A stretch of 64,000 nucleotides of DNA from Salinicola salarius (GCF_003206135.1 NZ_PZJT01000018.1:1-64000), one strand, 5' to 3'. Shown: positions 7,997-19,890, counted from the stretch's first letter. The notes: generated from the sequence alone by a model not told the origin. Made by a program: numbers and translations.

Positions 7997-8662
7997 TTAC
8001 CACTGGGCGCCGAAGGCGTCACGCAGCTCGTCGATCTCCTTCTCGTTCAGCGTGCGCACGTCATGGTGGCGCAGCAGCAGATAGAGCTTGGCGGTCTCCT
8101 CCAGCTCTTCGATGGCGTTGCGTGCGGCTTCCAGCGTCTTGCCCGTCACCACCGGGCCGTGATTGGCGAGCAGCACGGCGGCATGGTCCGCAGCATAGTT
8201 GCGCACCGCCTCGCCCAGCGCCGCATCGCCGGGGCGGTAGTAGGGCACCAGCGGCAGGCGGCCGACCCGCATCACGAAGTAGGGCGTGATCGGCGGCAGG
8301 CAGGAGTGTTCGTCGAGCCCGTTGAGACAGGACACCGCCGCCGAATGGGTGGCGTGAAGATGGATGATGCCGCCGGTATCCGGGCGCTGCTCGTAGAAGG
8401 CCCGGTGCAGGAACGACTCCTTGGTCGGCGGCTTGCCGGCGAGCAGGTTGCCGTCCCAGTCGAGCTTGGAAATTTCCGCCGGGTCCAGTGCGCCGAGGCT
8501 GGCGTTGGTCGGCGTCATCAGCCAGCCATCGTCGAGCTTGGCGCTGATATTGCCGGAGGTGCCCGGCGCCATGCCCAGGTTGCGGAAGGAGCGGCCGATC
8601 TCGGCGATCTCTTCGCGCAGGCGGCTTTCGGTCGAGGAGGTCGAAGTGTGAATCGCGGTCAT
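7997..8662 (-). CDS. otnC: 3-oxo-tetronate 4-phosphate decarboxylase OtnC
   Basis: 221 residues. It belongs to the class II aldolase/adducin family: a TSGNISAKLDDGWLMTPT segment near residue 33, then the zinc-binding GIIHLHATHSAAV and the LLANHGPVVTGKTL segment. In this pathway it splits 3-oxo-tetronate 4-phosphate into dihydroxyacetone phosphate and CO2. The start at 8662 overlaps the otnK stop codon by four bases (ATGA), which implies translational coupling. Upstream in-frame ATGs would extend into otnK and do not match the family. Class II aldolases such as fuculose-phosphate aldolase are the alternative, but the DUF1537 kinase next door settles the assignment. Confidence 0.9.
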   Translation of the reverse strand: MTAIHTSTSSTESRLREEIAEIGRSFRNLGMAPGTSGNISAKLDDGWLMTPTNASLGALDPAEISKLDWDGNLLAGKPPTKESFLHRAFYEQRPDTGGIIHLHATHSAAVSCLNGLDEHSCLPPITPYFVMRVGRLPLVPYYRPGDAALGEAVRNYAADHAAVLLANHGPVVTGKTLEAARNAIEELEETAKLYLLLRHHDVRTLNEKEIDELRDAFGAQW

Positions 8663-9984
8663 GGCATCAGGTTCCAGGCTTTGGTCATGAAATCGGTGGC
8701 GCCGAAGTTGCCGGACTTGAGCGCCAATGCCAGCGACTCTTCGGTCCCCAGCGTGGTCGTCCACGGCACGCCGGGGTCGATGCTCTCGCCGATCCGCAGC
8801 CCCTGAACGCCGAGCGCGCTAACCACGGCGCCGGAGGTCTCGCCACCGGCGACCAGCAGGCGCCGCACGCCGAGGCGGCCGACCAGCTCGCTGGCGATTT
8901 CGGCCAACGCCCGCTCGACCAGTTCGCCGGCTTCCTGCACGCCGAGCCGCTGTTGGGCCTGACGCACCTCCTCCGGGGTGGCGCTGGCGTAGATCAGCAC
9001 CGGGCCGCCGTCGTTGTCGGCGTGCGCCTGGAAATGGGCTTCGGCGCTGGCGAGCGCCGCGTCGACGACACTTGCGTAGTCATCGTGCAGCGCCTGAGCA
9101 TCGAGGTGAAAACTCGGCATGTGCTGTTTGGCATGGTCGATCTGGGCCAGCGTGGCCCGCGAGCAGCTGCCGCTCAATACCGCCTCGCGACCGGCGATCG
9201 GCTCGAGGCGGGCGGCGTCCTGCCGGTGATCGAGTCGATCGGCGACATTGGCCGGCAACCCCAGCGCCAGGCCGGAACCCGCCGTCACCAATGGAAGATC
9301 GCGGCAGGCGCGAGCCAGCACGAACAGATCCTCGTTATCGATGGCGTCGCAGATCGCGATACCGATACCGTCGGCTTTCAACGCCTCGATGCGCGTGGTC
9401 ACCGCGGCGTCGCCCTGACGCAGCGTGGCGTAGTCGATCAGCCCGATCTCCCGCGTCGTCTGCGCGCCGAGCACGCGAACCAGGTTGGCATCGGTCATTG
9501 GCGTCAGCGGGTGATCCTGCATGCCGCTCTCGTTGAGCAGGACGCCGTTGGCGAACAGATAACCGTTGAACACGCTGCGGCGGTTGGCCGGCAGCGCCGG
9601 GCAGGCGACGGTAAAGTCGGTACCCAGGGCGTCCATCAGCGCCTCGGTGACCGGGCCGATATTGCCGGCCGGTGTCGAATCGAAGGTGGAGCAATATTTG
9701 AAATAGAACTGCTCGCAGCCCTGTTCCCGCAGCCAGTCGAGCGCCTGGATCGACTGCTTGATGGCCTCGCTGGCAGGGATGGTGCGCGATTTCAGCGCCA
9801 CCACCACGGCGTCCACGCCCGCCTCCAGCGGTGTGTCGGGAATCCCGATGGTCTGCAGCGTGCGCATGCCGGCGCTGACCAGCTGGCTGGCGAGATCGGT
9901 GGCACCGGTGAAGTCGTCGGCGATGCAGCCGAGGATCGGTCTGGCGCGGGTCCGGTCGATGGAGTTCGAAGCGGGAGTCGACAT
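8659..9984 (-). CDS. otnK: 3-oxo-tetronate kinase OtnK (DUF1537 family)
   Basis: 441 residues with the two-domain DUF1537 layout. The N-terminal substrate-binding half begins GCIADDFTGATDLASQL (about 19-35) and includes FKYCSTFDSTPAGNIGPV. The C-terminal nucleotide-binding half ends with LLVAGGETSGAVVSALGV and a DPGVPWTT segment. The family phosphorylates 3-oxo-tetronate at the 4 position with ATP, feeding OtnC. It starts three bases after ltnD and overlaps otnC by four, in the middle of a tightly packed operon. Confidence 0.93.
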   Translation of the reverse strand: MSTPASNSIDRTRARPILGCIADDFTGATDLASQLVSAGMRTLQTIGIPDTPLEAGVDAVVVALKSRTIPASEAIKQSIQALDWLREQGCEQFYFKYCSTFDSTPAGNIGPVTEALMDALGTDFTVACPALPANRRSVFNGYLFANGVLLNESGMQDHPLTPMTDANLVRVLGAQTTREIGLIDYATLRQGDAAVTTRIEALKADGIGIAICDAIDNEDLFVLARACRDLPLVTAGSGLALGLPANVADRLDHRQDAARLEPIAGREAVLSGSCSRATLAQIDHAKQHMPSFHLDAQALHDDYASVVDAALASAEAHFQAHADNDGGPVLIYASATPEEVRQAQQRLGVQEAGELVERALAEIASELVGRLGVRRLLVAGGETSGAVVSALGVQGLRIGESIDPGVPWTTTLGTEESLALALKSGNFGATDFMTKAWNLMP

Positions 9985-9987
9985 GGT

Positions 9988-10914
9988 TCAGCCCCTTCCA
10001 TTAGCGTCATTGGCGGCCGTGCCGGGGAGCGTGAGTCCGGGGTAGACCTTGATTACCGCCGAATCGTCCTCGCGGCCCAGCCCCTGGGCGGACGCCAGGG
10101 TGAACTGGCTGAGCGCCTGCGCGGTGAGCGGCAGCGGGAATTTGTCGCGGTGGGCGGTGTCGTGGACGATGCCGAGATCCTTGACGAAGATGTCCACCGC
10201 CGAATGCGGCGTGTAATCACCGGCCAGGATGTGGGGCACGCGGTTCTCGAACATCCACGAGTTGCCGGCGCTCTGGGTGATCACTTCATACAGGGTCTGC
10301 GGATCGCATCCGCCGCGAATGCCGTAGGCCATCGCCTCGGCAGCGGCGGCGATATGCACTCCAGCCAGCAGCTGATTGACGAGCTTGACCTGCGAACCCT
10401 GCCCCAGTTCGTCTCCCAGCCGGAAGACCTTGGCGGCGAGGGCGTCGAGCACGTCGCCGGCGCGCTCGAACAGCGCCGCGGGGCCGGAGGCCATGATCGT
10501 CAGCTGGCCCGCGGCCGCCTTGACCGAGCCGCCCGAGATCGGCGCATCGAGCAGATGAACGTCGTGAGCGGCGAGATCGGCTCCCAGTGACTGCACGGCG
10601 TCTGGCGCGCAGGTCGCGCAGGAGATCACCATACTGCCCGGCTTCAATCCCGGCAGCAGGCCGTTATCGCCGAACAGCACAGCCCGGGTCTGTTCGGCGT
10701 TGACCACTACGGTCAACACGATCTCGACCTCGGCAGCCATCTCCGCCGCCGTTGCCACGGCATGGCCGCCGGCCTCGGCAAAGCTCGCTCGCGCTTCCTC
10801 GCGCAGATCGCAGCCCCAGGTCTCGAAGCCGGCGCGCACCAGCGACGTGGCCATGCCCATCCCCATCGAGCCCAGCCCGATGACCCCGACGCGGGGTCGT
10901 TGTGTCGTACTCAT
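9988..10914 (-). CDS. ltnD: L-threonate dehydrogenase LtnD
   Basis: 308 residues, beta-hydroxyacid dehydrogenase family. A Rossmann motif GVIGLGSMGMGMA lies at residues 10-22, the substrate-binding DAPISGGSVKAAAG at about 122-135, and the catalytic lysine in GSQVKLVNQLLAG. The family oxidises L-threonate to 2-oxo-tetronate with NAD. The ATG overlaps the stop codon of the upstream regulator (ATGA), so both are on one transcript. Related enzymes (tartronate semialdehyde reductase GarR/GlxR) are similar, but the otnK-otnC-otnI neighbours point to threonate. Confidence 0.9.
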   Translation of the reverse strand: MSTTQRPRVGVIGLGSMGMGMATSLVRAGFETWGCDLREEARASFAEAGGHAVATAAEMAAEVEIVLTVVVNAEQTRAVLFGDNGLLPGLKPGSMVISCATCAPDAVQSLGADLAAHDVHLLDAPISGGSVKAAAGQLTIMASGPAALFERAGDVLDALAAKVFRLGDELGQGSQVKLVNQLLAGVHIAAAAEAMAYGIRGGCDPQTLYEVITQSAGNSWMFENRVPHILAGDYTPHSAVDIFVKDLGIVHDTAHRDKFPLPLTAQALSQFTLASAQGLGREDDSAVIKVYPGLTLPGTAANDANGRG

Positions 10915-11708
10915 CGTGAGTCCTCTTTCGTCTGTTCCGTCGATGCCGACGGCGATCCACGCTGCGCTTCCACGCGCTCGAGCAGATCGGTGGGCGCCTG
11001 GCGCAGGCGTGTTTCGGCGTGTTCCAGATGAATGGCGGCGGCCCGGGCGGCGGCATCGGCATCGCCTGCGGCAATGGCGTCGAGCATGGCCTGATGCTCC
11101 GCGACCACCTGCTGCATGAAGGTCTCGCGCAGCGATTCGTTGGTCCGCGTCACGCGGATCGCCTGGTGCAGAAAGCGGTTGTAGAAGTCGAGCACGGCGG
11201 TGAAGTGGGTATTGTCGGCCGCTTCGGCGATGGCGCGGTGAAAGGCGAGATCCTGATCGACGCCGGACAGCCCCGCCTCGACCGCTTCATCGATATCCAC
11301 CATGGCGTTGCGAATCCGCCGTAGCTGGGACGGTGTGCGCCGTTCGGCGGCGAGCCGTGCGGCTTCCACCTCCAGCGGCCGGCGCAGCTCCAGCACCTCG
11401 ACCACCGACTGCAGGCCGGGATCGGGAATCGCCAGCCGTAGCGATACCGTCGGTGCTTCGGCGACGAAACTGCCGCTGCCCCGCCGCGAAGTCACCAGGC
11501 CGCCGTTGCGCAGCATCGAGATCGCCTCGCGCACCACGGAGCGGCTGATGCCGAAGCGCTCGCCCAGTTCCGCCTCGGTTGGCAGACGCGCTCCGCGACC
11601 CCATTCGCCGGCCTGTATCGCGTCGCTCAAGCGCTGGGCGACCTGTTCGGAAAGCTGCGGGCCGCGCGACGGCTGCCTCGTGTCTTCTTTCAATGCGGTA
11701 TTCCTCAT
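10911..11708 (-). CDS. GntR-family (FadR subfamily) transcriptional regulator
   Basis: 265 residues from the ATG at 11708; an in-frame upstream ATG gives a basic tail not seen in the family. An N-terminal winged helix (SEQVAQRLSDAIQAGEWGRGARLPTEAELGERFGISRSVVREAISML) is followed by an all-helical FCD ligand-binding domain from about residue 95, with the metal/effector-binding histidines in DLAFHRAIAEAADN and HLEHAETR. It heads the minus-strand operon and faces denD across 222 bases containing a perfect TTGTCAGACAA palindrome. It most likely represses both arms until an acid-sugar intermediate binds; that is inferred from context. Confidence 0.9.
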   Translation of the reverse strand: MRNTALKEDTRQPSRGPQLSEQVAQRLSDAIQAGEWGRGARLPTEAELGERFGISRSVVREAISMLRNGGLVTSRRGSGSFVAEAPTVSLRLAIPDPGLQSVVEVLELRRPLEVEAARLAAERRTPSQLRRIRNAMVDIDEAVEAGLSGVDQDLAFHRAIAEAADNTHFTAVLDFYNRFLHQAIRVTRTNESLRETFMQQVVAEHQAMLDAIAAGDADAAARAAAIHLEHAETRLRQAPTDLLERVEAQRGSPSASTEQTKEDSR

Positions 11709-11799
11709 GCATTCGTCGTAGTCGCGACGTCTTCGATGCTGCCATGACGGCGTGCGACGGCGTTCTCCGACCAATGGCGATATTGCTCGTCGGCTGAAT

Positions 11800-11810
11800 T
11801 TGTCAGACAA
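11800..11810. promoter_or_regulatory. Candidate operator for the FadR-type regulator
   Basis: TTGTCAGACAA is a perfect 5-1-5 palindrome and matches the TNGTNNNACNA pattern typical of FadR-subfamily operators. It lies in the divergent region between the regulator and denD, about 90 bases upstream of the regulator start and 120 upstream of denD, so one bound dimer could control both directions. Confidence 0.7.
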
Positions 11811-11930
11811 GATGTTAAATCGCAAACGTCAGCGCAATTCGCCTTTCGTCAATCCAGTGCCATTCGAACCAGTGCTGTTCGATCCAGCGCCATGCGATGG
11901 ACGAAGGCGAGGCCAGAGGAGAGAAATGCC

Positions 11931-12917
11931 ATGCATGTGATCGTGACCGGAGGCGCCGGCTTTCTCGGCGCGAGACTGATCCAGCGGTTGCTGTCGGATG
12001 AAACCGTGATCGAAGGCCAGGCCGTCACGCGGGTGACGTCGATCGATCTGGCACCGTGTCAGGTGGTCGACGACCGTGTCGAATCGCTCACTGGCGATAT
12101 CGCTGATGCCGATTTCATAGAGTCTGGGCTGGTCCAGCAAGCGCTGGCCGACGATACCGGTGCCGTCTGCCATCTGGCGGCGGTGGTCAGCTCGCAGGCC
12201 GAGGCCGATTTCGATCTGGGCATGCGGGTCAATCTGGATGCCACGCGAACGCTGCTGGAGGCGTGTCGGGCACGTTCGAAGCGGCTGCGATTCCTGTTCG
12301 CCAGCTCGCTGGCGGTGTTCGGGCCGGGGCTCTCTCAAGGGCGCTCCCAACCGGTACCGGAAGCGATCGGCCCTCGGCCGCGCTCTTCCTACGGCGCGCA
12401 GAAGGCGATGGGAGAGCTGTTGGTCAACGACTACAGCCGGCGCGGCTTCGTCGATGGCCGCGTCTGCCGCCTGCCGACCATCGTGGTGCGGCCGGGCAAA
12501 CCCAATCAGGCGGCCTCGTCGTTCGCCAGCTCGATCATTCGCGAACCGCTCTCCGGCATCGAGGCGGTCTGCCCGGTGGCAGGGGAGCTGCCGCTGTGGC
12601 TCTCCTCGCCACGGGCGGTCGTCGCCAACCTGGTGCATGCGCTGACGCTGTCCGGCGAGCCGCTCGGAGACTGGCGCACGCTCAACCTGCCCGGCATCAC
12701 GGTGACGGTGAACGAGATGCTCGATGCGCTGGAGCGCGTAGCCGGCCCGTCGGCCCGCCAGCTGGTGCGATTCGAACCCGATGCCGCCATCGACGCCATC
12801 GTCGCCAGCTGGCCGGGCGGGCTGGATGCCGCACGGCCGCTGGCATTGGGGTTCCAGGCCGATGCCGATTTCGACGCCATCATTCACGCCTACCGGGAGG
12901 ACGAACTCACGAGCTGA
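11931..12917 (+). CDS. denD: D-erythronate dehydrogenase DenD (SDR/epimerase family)
   Basis: 328 residues. ATG at 11931 has AGAGGAGAG at 11915-11923 and gives the Rossmann motif VIVTGGAGFLGARL right at the N-terminus; an ATG 39 bases upstream does not. The extended-SDR active site YGAQKAMGE (Tyr and Lys) is at about 155, after the conserved serines in FASSLAVFG. In characterised clusters, DenD-like proteins beside otnK oxidise D-erythronate to 2-oxo-tetronate. Here it starts the plus-strand arm, divergent from the ltnD-otn operon, and is followed by the permease gene. A nucleotide-sugar epimerase role is unlikely given the neighbours. Confidence 0.87.
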   Translation: MHVIVTGGAGFLGARLIQRLLSDETVIEGQAVTRVTSIDLAPCQVVDDRVESLTGDIADADFIESGLVQQALADDTGAVCHLAAVVSSQAEADFDLGMRVNLDATRTLLEACRARSKRLRFLFASSLAVFGPGLSQGRSQPVPEAIGPRPRSSYGAQKAMGELLVNDYSRRGFVDGRVCRLPTIVVRPGKPNQAASSFASSIIREPLSGIEAVCPVAGELPLWLSSPRAVVANLVHALTLSGEPLGDWRTLNLPGITVTVNEMLDALERVAGPSARQLVRFEPDAAIDAIVASWPGGLDAARPLALGFQADADFDAIIHAYREDELTS

Positions 12918-13025
12918 CGGCTACCACTGACTTCACGACCCGAAAGGTGCGGGAGACGCGCCGGACGGTCCGACTCTTGAAGACGACTGGCAACAACATT
13001 CATAAAGCCCCAAGGAGTCCACGCC

Positions 13026-14411
13026 ATGACAGAAGCTGCCGCTGGACCTCAGGTTATCATCGGCCTGGGTATCGCTATCTTCGTGATGATCGCGCTGGTG
13101 CTGAAAACCCGCGTTCATGCGCTGCTCGCCCTGGTCATCGCCGCGTCGATCGCCGGCCTGATCGGCGGCATGCCACCCAACGCGGTGATCGGTGCCATTA
13201 CCACCGGTTTTGGCACGACGCTCTCCACCATCGGTCTGGTCATCGGCTTCGGCGTGATGATGGGGCGGATACTCGAAGTCTCCGGCGCCGGCCAGCGCAT
13301 GGCCTACTCGATCCTCAAGCTGCTGGGCAAGGAGCGTGAGGACTGGGCCATGGCGCTGACCGGCTACATCGTCTCGATCCCGATCTTCTGCGATTCGGCC
13401 TACGTCATCCTCAATCCGCTGGTGCGGGCGCTGGCACGCAATAGCGGACGCTCGATCCTGACGCTGGGCATCGCGCTCGCCTCGGGGCTGGCGGTGACCC
13501 ACAGCGCGGTGCCGCCGACGCCGGGCCCGCTGGGTGTGGCGGGTATCTTCGGTGTCGATATCGGTCTGATGATCGCCTGGGGCCTGGTCTTTACCGCGCC
13601 AGCGCTGATCGTGATGGTGCTCTACGCGCGCTTCATGGGGCCGCGCATCGAGGCGATGATCGAACGCGACGTGCCGGGATCGCTGAAGCGCGACGATGAC
13701 GAGGATCCGATGCGCGGGCAGCTGGCCGAGAGCGAACTGCCGTCATTGCGCATGTCGGTCATGCCGATCGCCTTGCCGATCCTGCTGATCTTCTTCAATA
13801 CGCTGGTCACCGCGGTGGTGGGCGACAGTGACTCGCCGGGGCTCTTCGTGCAGGTCGTCCAGTTCGTCGGCCATCCGGTGATCGCGGTCGGCATCGGTGT
13901 GCTGGTGGCGGTCTACGGCCTGGTGCCGAAGATGCCCAAGGACCAGGTGCTGGCGCATCTGGAAAAAGGCGTCGAGAGCGCCGGTATCATCCTGCTGGTC
14001 ACCGGTGCCGGGGGCGCGCTGGGTGCGGTGCTGCGGGCCAGCGGTGCAGGCGACTACATCGGCGAAAGCATTGCCGGGCTGGCGCTGCCGGCGGTGCTGA
14101 TCCCGTTCCTCATCGCCACGTTGGTGCGCTTCGTGCAGGGCAGCGGCACGGTGTCGATGATCACCGGCGCTTCGATCTCCGCGCCGATCCTGGCCTCGAT
14201 GCCGGATGTCAACATGGTGCTGGCGGCGCAGGCGGCGTGTCTCGGCGGGCTCTTCTTCAGCTATTTCAACGACAGCTATTTCTGGGTGGTCAACCGGCTG
14301 CTGGGGGTCAAGACCGCCAAGCATCAGCTGCTGGTGCTGTCGGTGCCGACCACGCTGGGCTGGGCCACCGGGCTGGTGGCGCTGCTGATCGCCAATGCGT
14401 TCATGGGTTGA
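13026..14411 (+). CDS. GntP-family acid-sugar:H+ symporter
   Basis: 461 residues, ATG with AAGGAG eight bases upstream. The protein is almost entirely hydrophobic with about 12 membrane helices in two repeats. Family hallmarks include [20 protein letters not shown] in the first half, [14 protein letters not shown], and [24 protein letters not shown]. GntP carriers import gluconate and related aldonates with protons. Its position between denD and a sugar-acid dehydratase suggests it brings in erythronate, threonate or another aldonate. It lies 108 bases after denD. Confidence 0.9.
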   Translation: MTEAAAGPQVIIGLGIAIFVMIALVLKTRVHALLALVIAASIAGLIGGMPPNAVIGAITTGFGTTLSTIGLVIGFGVMMGRILEVSGAGQRMAYSILKLLGKEREDWAMALTGYIVSIPIFCDSAYVILNPLVRALARNSGRSILTLGIALASGLAVTHSAVPPTPGPLGVAGIFGVDIGLMIAWGLVFTAPALIVMVLYARFMGPRIEAMIERDVPGSLKRDDDEDPMRGQLAESELPSLRMSVMPIALPILLIFFNTLVTAVVGDSDSPGLFVQVVQFVGHPVIAVGIGVLVAVYGLVPKMPKDQVLAHLEKGVESAGIILLVTGAGGALGAVLRASGAGDYIGESIAGLALPAVLIPFLIATLVRFVQGSGTVSMITGASISAPILASMPDVNMVLAAQAACLGGLFFSYFNDSYFWVVNRLLGVKTAKHQLLVLSVPTTLGWATGLVALLIANAFMG

Positions 14412-14475
14412 TAGAGACAAGACGAATCGACTTCAGAACGCCAAACGACATCCATCAACGAACGGGAGTCCCGAC

Positions 14476-15648
14476 ATGAAAATCACCCGAGTCCGCGCCC
14501 GCGTGTTCGAGTGGAAGGGCGAGACGGTGCCACCCAAGGCCCACTTCTGTACCAACGCCATGGATGCGCTGTGGGATCGCGGCGATGCGATGCAGAGCTT
14601 CCGCTTCCACGGCTGGACGGTGATCGAGATCGAGACCGACAGCGGTCTGGTCGGCCTGGGCAACGTGGCGCTGGCCCCTAGGGTCGCCAAGACCATCGTC
14701 GATCAGCATCTGGCGCCGCTGATCCTGGGGCAGGATCCGTTCGACTACGAATACCTGTGGCAGCGCATGTACCGCGCCACGCTGGCCTGGGGCAGGCGTG
14801 GTATTGGCATGGCGGCGATCTCCGGCGTCGATATCGCGATCTGGGACCTGATGGGCAAGGCGCTCGACAAGCCGGTGTTCAAGCTGCTCGGCGGGCGCAC
14901 CAAGGAGAAGATCCCCTGCTACGCCTCCAAGCTCTACCACGACGATCTCGATACCATGCAGGCCGAGGCGCAGCGCTACCTCGACCAGGGCTTCCAGGCG
15001 ATGAAGATGCGTTTCGGCTACGGCCCCAAGGACGGGCCGCAAGGCATGCGCGAGAACCTCAAGAGCGTCGCCGCGGTGCGGGAGGTGATCGGCGAGGATA
15101 TCGACCTGATGGCCGACTGCTACATGGGCTGGAATCTCGACTACGCCCGGCGGATGCTGCCCAGGCTGGCGCCGTTCGAGCTGCGCTGGCTGGAGGAGCC
15201 GGTGATCGCCGACGATATCGACGGCTACGCCGAGCTCAATCGCATCGCGCCGATGCCGATCTCCGGTGGGGAGCACGAGTTCACCGTCCATGGCTTCCGC
15301 CAGTTGCTGGAGAAACGTGCGGTCTCGGTGATCCAGTACGACACCAACCGCGTCGGCGGCATTACCGTGGCGCGCAAGATCAACGCCATGGCCGAAGCGT
15401 TCGAGGTGCCGGTGATCCCGCATGCCGGGCAGATGCACAACTACCATCTGACGATGTCGTCGCTCGTATCGCCGATGTCGGAGTTCTTCCCGGTGCATGA
15501 CGTCGAGATCGGCAACGAGCTCTTCTACTACCTGTTCGAAGGCGATCCGGAACCGGTCAACGGCCATCTCGATCTCGCCGACGACGTGCCGGGGCTGGGG
15601 CTCTCGCTCAATGAGCGTCATCTCGACGGCTTTCGCATCATCGAGTAG
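14476..15648 (+). CDS. Enolase-superfamily acid-sugar dehydratase (L-rhamnonate/L-lyxonate dehydratase-like)
   Basis: 390 residues; ATG at 14476 has GGGAG upstream. The enolase-superfamily N-terminal cap is followed by a barrel with KxR (Lys177, Arg179), metal ligands Asp213, Glu240 and Glu266, and an Asp289-His316 dyad that supplies the base. The stretch from [15 protein letters not shown] to [11 protein letters not shown] resembles the rhamnonate dehydratase group. Such enzymes remove water from an aldonate to make a 2-keto-3-deoxy acid. The product does not obviously enter the OtnK pathway, so this gene may extend the regulon to a second sugar acid that uses the same GntP carrier. The exact substrate is not readable from sequence. 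Confidence 0.78.
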   Translation: MKITRVRARVFEWKGETVPPKAHFCTNAMDALWDRGDAMQSFRFHGWTVIEIETDSGLVGLGNVALAPRVAKTIVDQHLAPLILGQDPFDYEYLWQRMYRATLAWGRRGIGMAAISGVDIAIWDLMGKALDKPVFKLLGGRTKEKIPCYASKLYHDDLDTMQAEAQRYLDQGFQAMKMRFGYGPKDGPQGMRENLKSVAAVREVIGEDIDLMADCYMGWNLDYARRMLPRLAPFELRWLEEPVIADDIDGYAELNRIAPMPISGGEHEFTVHGFRQLLEKRAVSVIQYDTNRVGGITVARKINAMAEAFEVPVIPHAGQMHNYHLTMSSLVSPMSEFFPVHDVEIGNELFYYLFEGDPEPVNGHLDLADDVPGLGLSLNERHLDGFRIIE

Positions 15649-15708
15649 TGCGGCCTGTCATGCCGTGGCGTGTCCGGCACGCCACGGCGACGATGCGGCT
15701 TGACGCTG

Positions 15709-16617
15709 TCAGGGCATCTTGGCTTGCAGCCGATCGGCCAGCCAGGCGCGGGTGCCGGGGTGCCCGCTGCGTTCGGCACGTTCGGCAAGGTCCAACGCGA
15801 GTTCGACATCACCGGCCTTGAGCGCGGCATCGATCATTCGGCGGTAATCGAAGTCCGCTGTGTTGGACACCGGGGCTGGTGCCGGGGCGGTGGCTTGCGG
15901 GCGAGGGCCGGTAGCCTCGGGGATCGGGGCTGGCGTATCGCCAATCATTGGAGCCATGCCGGTGCTACCGGTCAGCGAAGCAATTTCGAGCGTGACTTCG
16001 CCGGTGGCGGTATGCACGGCGCGAGGATCGGGGCCGGCGGGTTCGGCGAGCCCTCGGACCCGTGCATACGCTTTCTCTTCGGATTCGTAGGTGGTCGAGG
16101 CCTGACGATCCGCGTCGCTCGAGTAGATGACGAGGTATTGGGCGTTCGGGCCGGGCGTCACGCTGAACTGACCGCCGAGCCGGGCAGTGGAGAAGCCGGT
16201 GGGGCGTCGCACCGTGAGCGCATCGCTCGAGACCTTCCTGATCGGCTGGAAGGCCGAATCGAGGATCATAATCGTCGGCGCGAAGACTTGGCCGTCACGG
16301 ACCGGGCTGGTCACGCTCAAGGTCACGGGGCCGTTGTTCCGGGGCAGCTCGAAGGCGTGGAAAAAGCTTTTGCCATCGCCGAAATCATGCACCGGGGTCT
16401 GCGGCGTGAAGTTCAGCGTGAGGGTTTGCTGTGCCGTGATCGGTTGATACGGCAGGCTGGCCAGCGAAGTGCAGCAATCCGCCGAGCTTTCCAGCGCGTG
16501 CTGACCCTCCGACGCGGGAATGGTCGGAGCGTGGGGGGCCATGAGCGGTGTGCTGCACCCCGCCAGGGCGATCATGAGGGTGCTCAATGGCACGGCAAGA
16601 CGATACGAACTCAACAT
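15709..16617 (-). CDS. malM: MalM-like maltose-operon periplasmic lipoprotein
   Basis: 302 residues, ATG preceded by AGGAG. Residues 1-21 form a lipoprotein signal ending in LAGC (Cys21), so it should be anchored in an envelope membrane. The body matches MalM: TSLASLPYQPI near residue 50, the GKSFFHAFELPRN segment, and the VTLSVTSPVRDGQVFAPTIMILDSAF stretch. It follows lamB on the same strand by 99 bases, with a hairpin in the gap. In enterobacteria malM lies at the end of the malK-lamB-malM operon. MalM's role is still unclear, probably in envelope handling of maltodextrin. The C-terminal 50 residues, rich in Ala and Pro, are longer than usual. Confidence 0.85.
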   Translation of the reverse strand: MLSSYRLAVPLSTLMIALAGCSTPLMAPHAPTIPASEGQHALESSADCCTSLASLPYQPITAQQTLTLNFTPQTPVHDFGDGKSFFHAFELPRNNGPVTLSVTSPVRDGQVFAPTIMILDSAFQPIRKVSSDALTVRRPTGFSTARLGGQFSVTPGPNAQYLVIYSSDADRQASTTYESEEKAYARVRGLAEPAGPDPRAVHTATGEVTLEIASLTGSTGMAPMIGDTPAPIPEATGPRPQATAPAPAPVSNTADFDYRRMIDAALKAGDVELALDLAERAERSGHPGTRAWLADRLQAKMP

Positions 16618-16639
16618 TCAGACACTCCTGCTTGAGACG

Positions 16640-16673
16640 AAAACGGCTCCGGAGCGACAAGCCCCCGGAGCCC
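16640..16673 (-). terminator. Hairpin between lamB and malM (attenuator or terminator)
   Basis: Read on the minus strand, GGCTCCGG pairs perfectly with CCGGAGCC across a 12-base loop, followed by GTTTTC. It lies 44 bases after the lamB stop and just before the malM ribosome binding site. The T tract is short, so partial termination that lowers malM relative to lamB is more likely than a full stop. Confidence 0.7.
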
Positions 16674-16716
16674 AATGGATCGAAACAGTGCGAGCATGAC
16701 TCTCGCGGCCGTGGGA

Positions 16717-18956
<2,240 letters not shown>

Positions 18957-19682
18957 ATGAAATGGGAGCCGGGGCAGGAGCCAGGGATGTCCATACCCAA
19001 GGAACGTCACTACTCGGATCGTGTGGGCTGGCTGCGAGCGGCGGTGTTGGGCGCCAACGACGGCATCGTTTCCACCGCCAGCCTGGTCATCGGCATGGCG
19101 ACGGCGGGCGCGACGCTGGCTGGCGTGCTGACCGCCGGGGCGGCCGGGGCGGTGGCCGGGGCGATGTCGATGGCCGCGGGCGAGTACGTCTCGGTCAGCT
19201 CGCAGAAGGACACCGAGCGCGCCGACCTGGCACGTGAACGTCGTGAGCTGGCTGCCAACTACGAGTCCGAAACCCGTGAGCTGGCGGAAATCTACGAGGC
19301 GCGGGGTCTCTCTTCCACGCTGTCGCAGGAGGTCGCCGAGAAGCTGATGCACCACGACGCGCTGGCGGCCCATGCGCGTGATGAACTCGGTTTCAGCCAT
19401 GTCAACGAAGCGCGGCCTCTACAAGCGGCGGTGGCCTCGGCGCTGACCTTTCTCGCCGGTGCCGCGCTGCCGATCGTCGCCTCGCTGCTGGCGCCTCGTC
19501 AGGGGATCGCGCTGGTCGTCGCCATCGGTTCGCTACTGGCACTCGGCCTGCTGGGGATCCTGTCGGCCAAAGTGGGCGGTTCACGCGTGCGGGTCGCTGT
19601 CGTCCGAGTGGTCGTGTGGGGTGTGCTGGCCATGGCCGCCACGGCCGGGGTCGGTTGGGTGTTCGGCGTCGTCGGCACTTGA
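18957..19682 (+). CDS. VIT1/CCC1-family metal transporter
   Basis: 241 residues; ATG preceded by GGGGGAGG. The motif DRVGWLRAAVLGANDGIVSTASLVIGMATAGAT at residues 21-53 and AGAMSMAAGEYVSVSSQKD at about 67-85 are the family's membrane-embedded metal-transport signature. A charged cytoplasmic segment (about 85-140, with EIYEARGLS and the MHHDALAAHARDELG helix) is the metal-binding domain, followed by three more membrane helices. VIT family proteins move Fe2+ or Mn2+ out of the cytoplasm or into stores. It is a single gene without obvious partners, though a Fur-controlled receptor lies 5 kb downstream. Confidence 0.92.
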   Translation: MKWEPGQEPGMSIPKERHYSDRVGWLRAAVLGANDGIVSTASLVIGMATAGATLAGVLTAGAAGAVAGAMSMAAGEYVSVSSQKDTERADLARERRELAANYESETRELAEIYEARGLSSTLSQEVAEKLMHHDALAAHARDELGFSHVNEARPLQAAVASALTFLAGAALPIVASLLAPRQGIALVVAIGSLLALGLLGILSAKVGGSRVRVAVVRVVVWGVLAMAATAGVGWVFGVVGT

Positions 19683-19890
19683 TCGGGTTCGCGTTCGGCC
19701 TGTTCCGGTCGTGTCTGGCTTGCTGCCTGTTCCGATCGCGCTCGGCTTGTCGAGAGAACAGCGCTCAACTAAGACTGATAGCGTCGCGCAGTAAAGCTAC
19801 GCTCATGGGCAATCGCTCTCGCGTTCGCTCTGCATCGCGGATGACTCGATTCAGTCAGTGTATCCAACCCGAAGCCAAGGAGCGGCCCAG

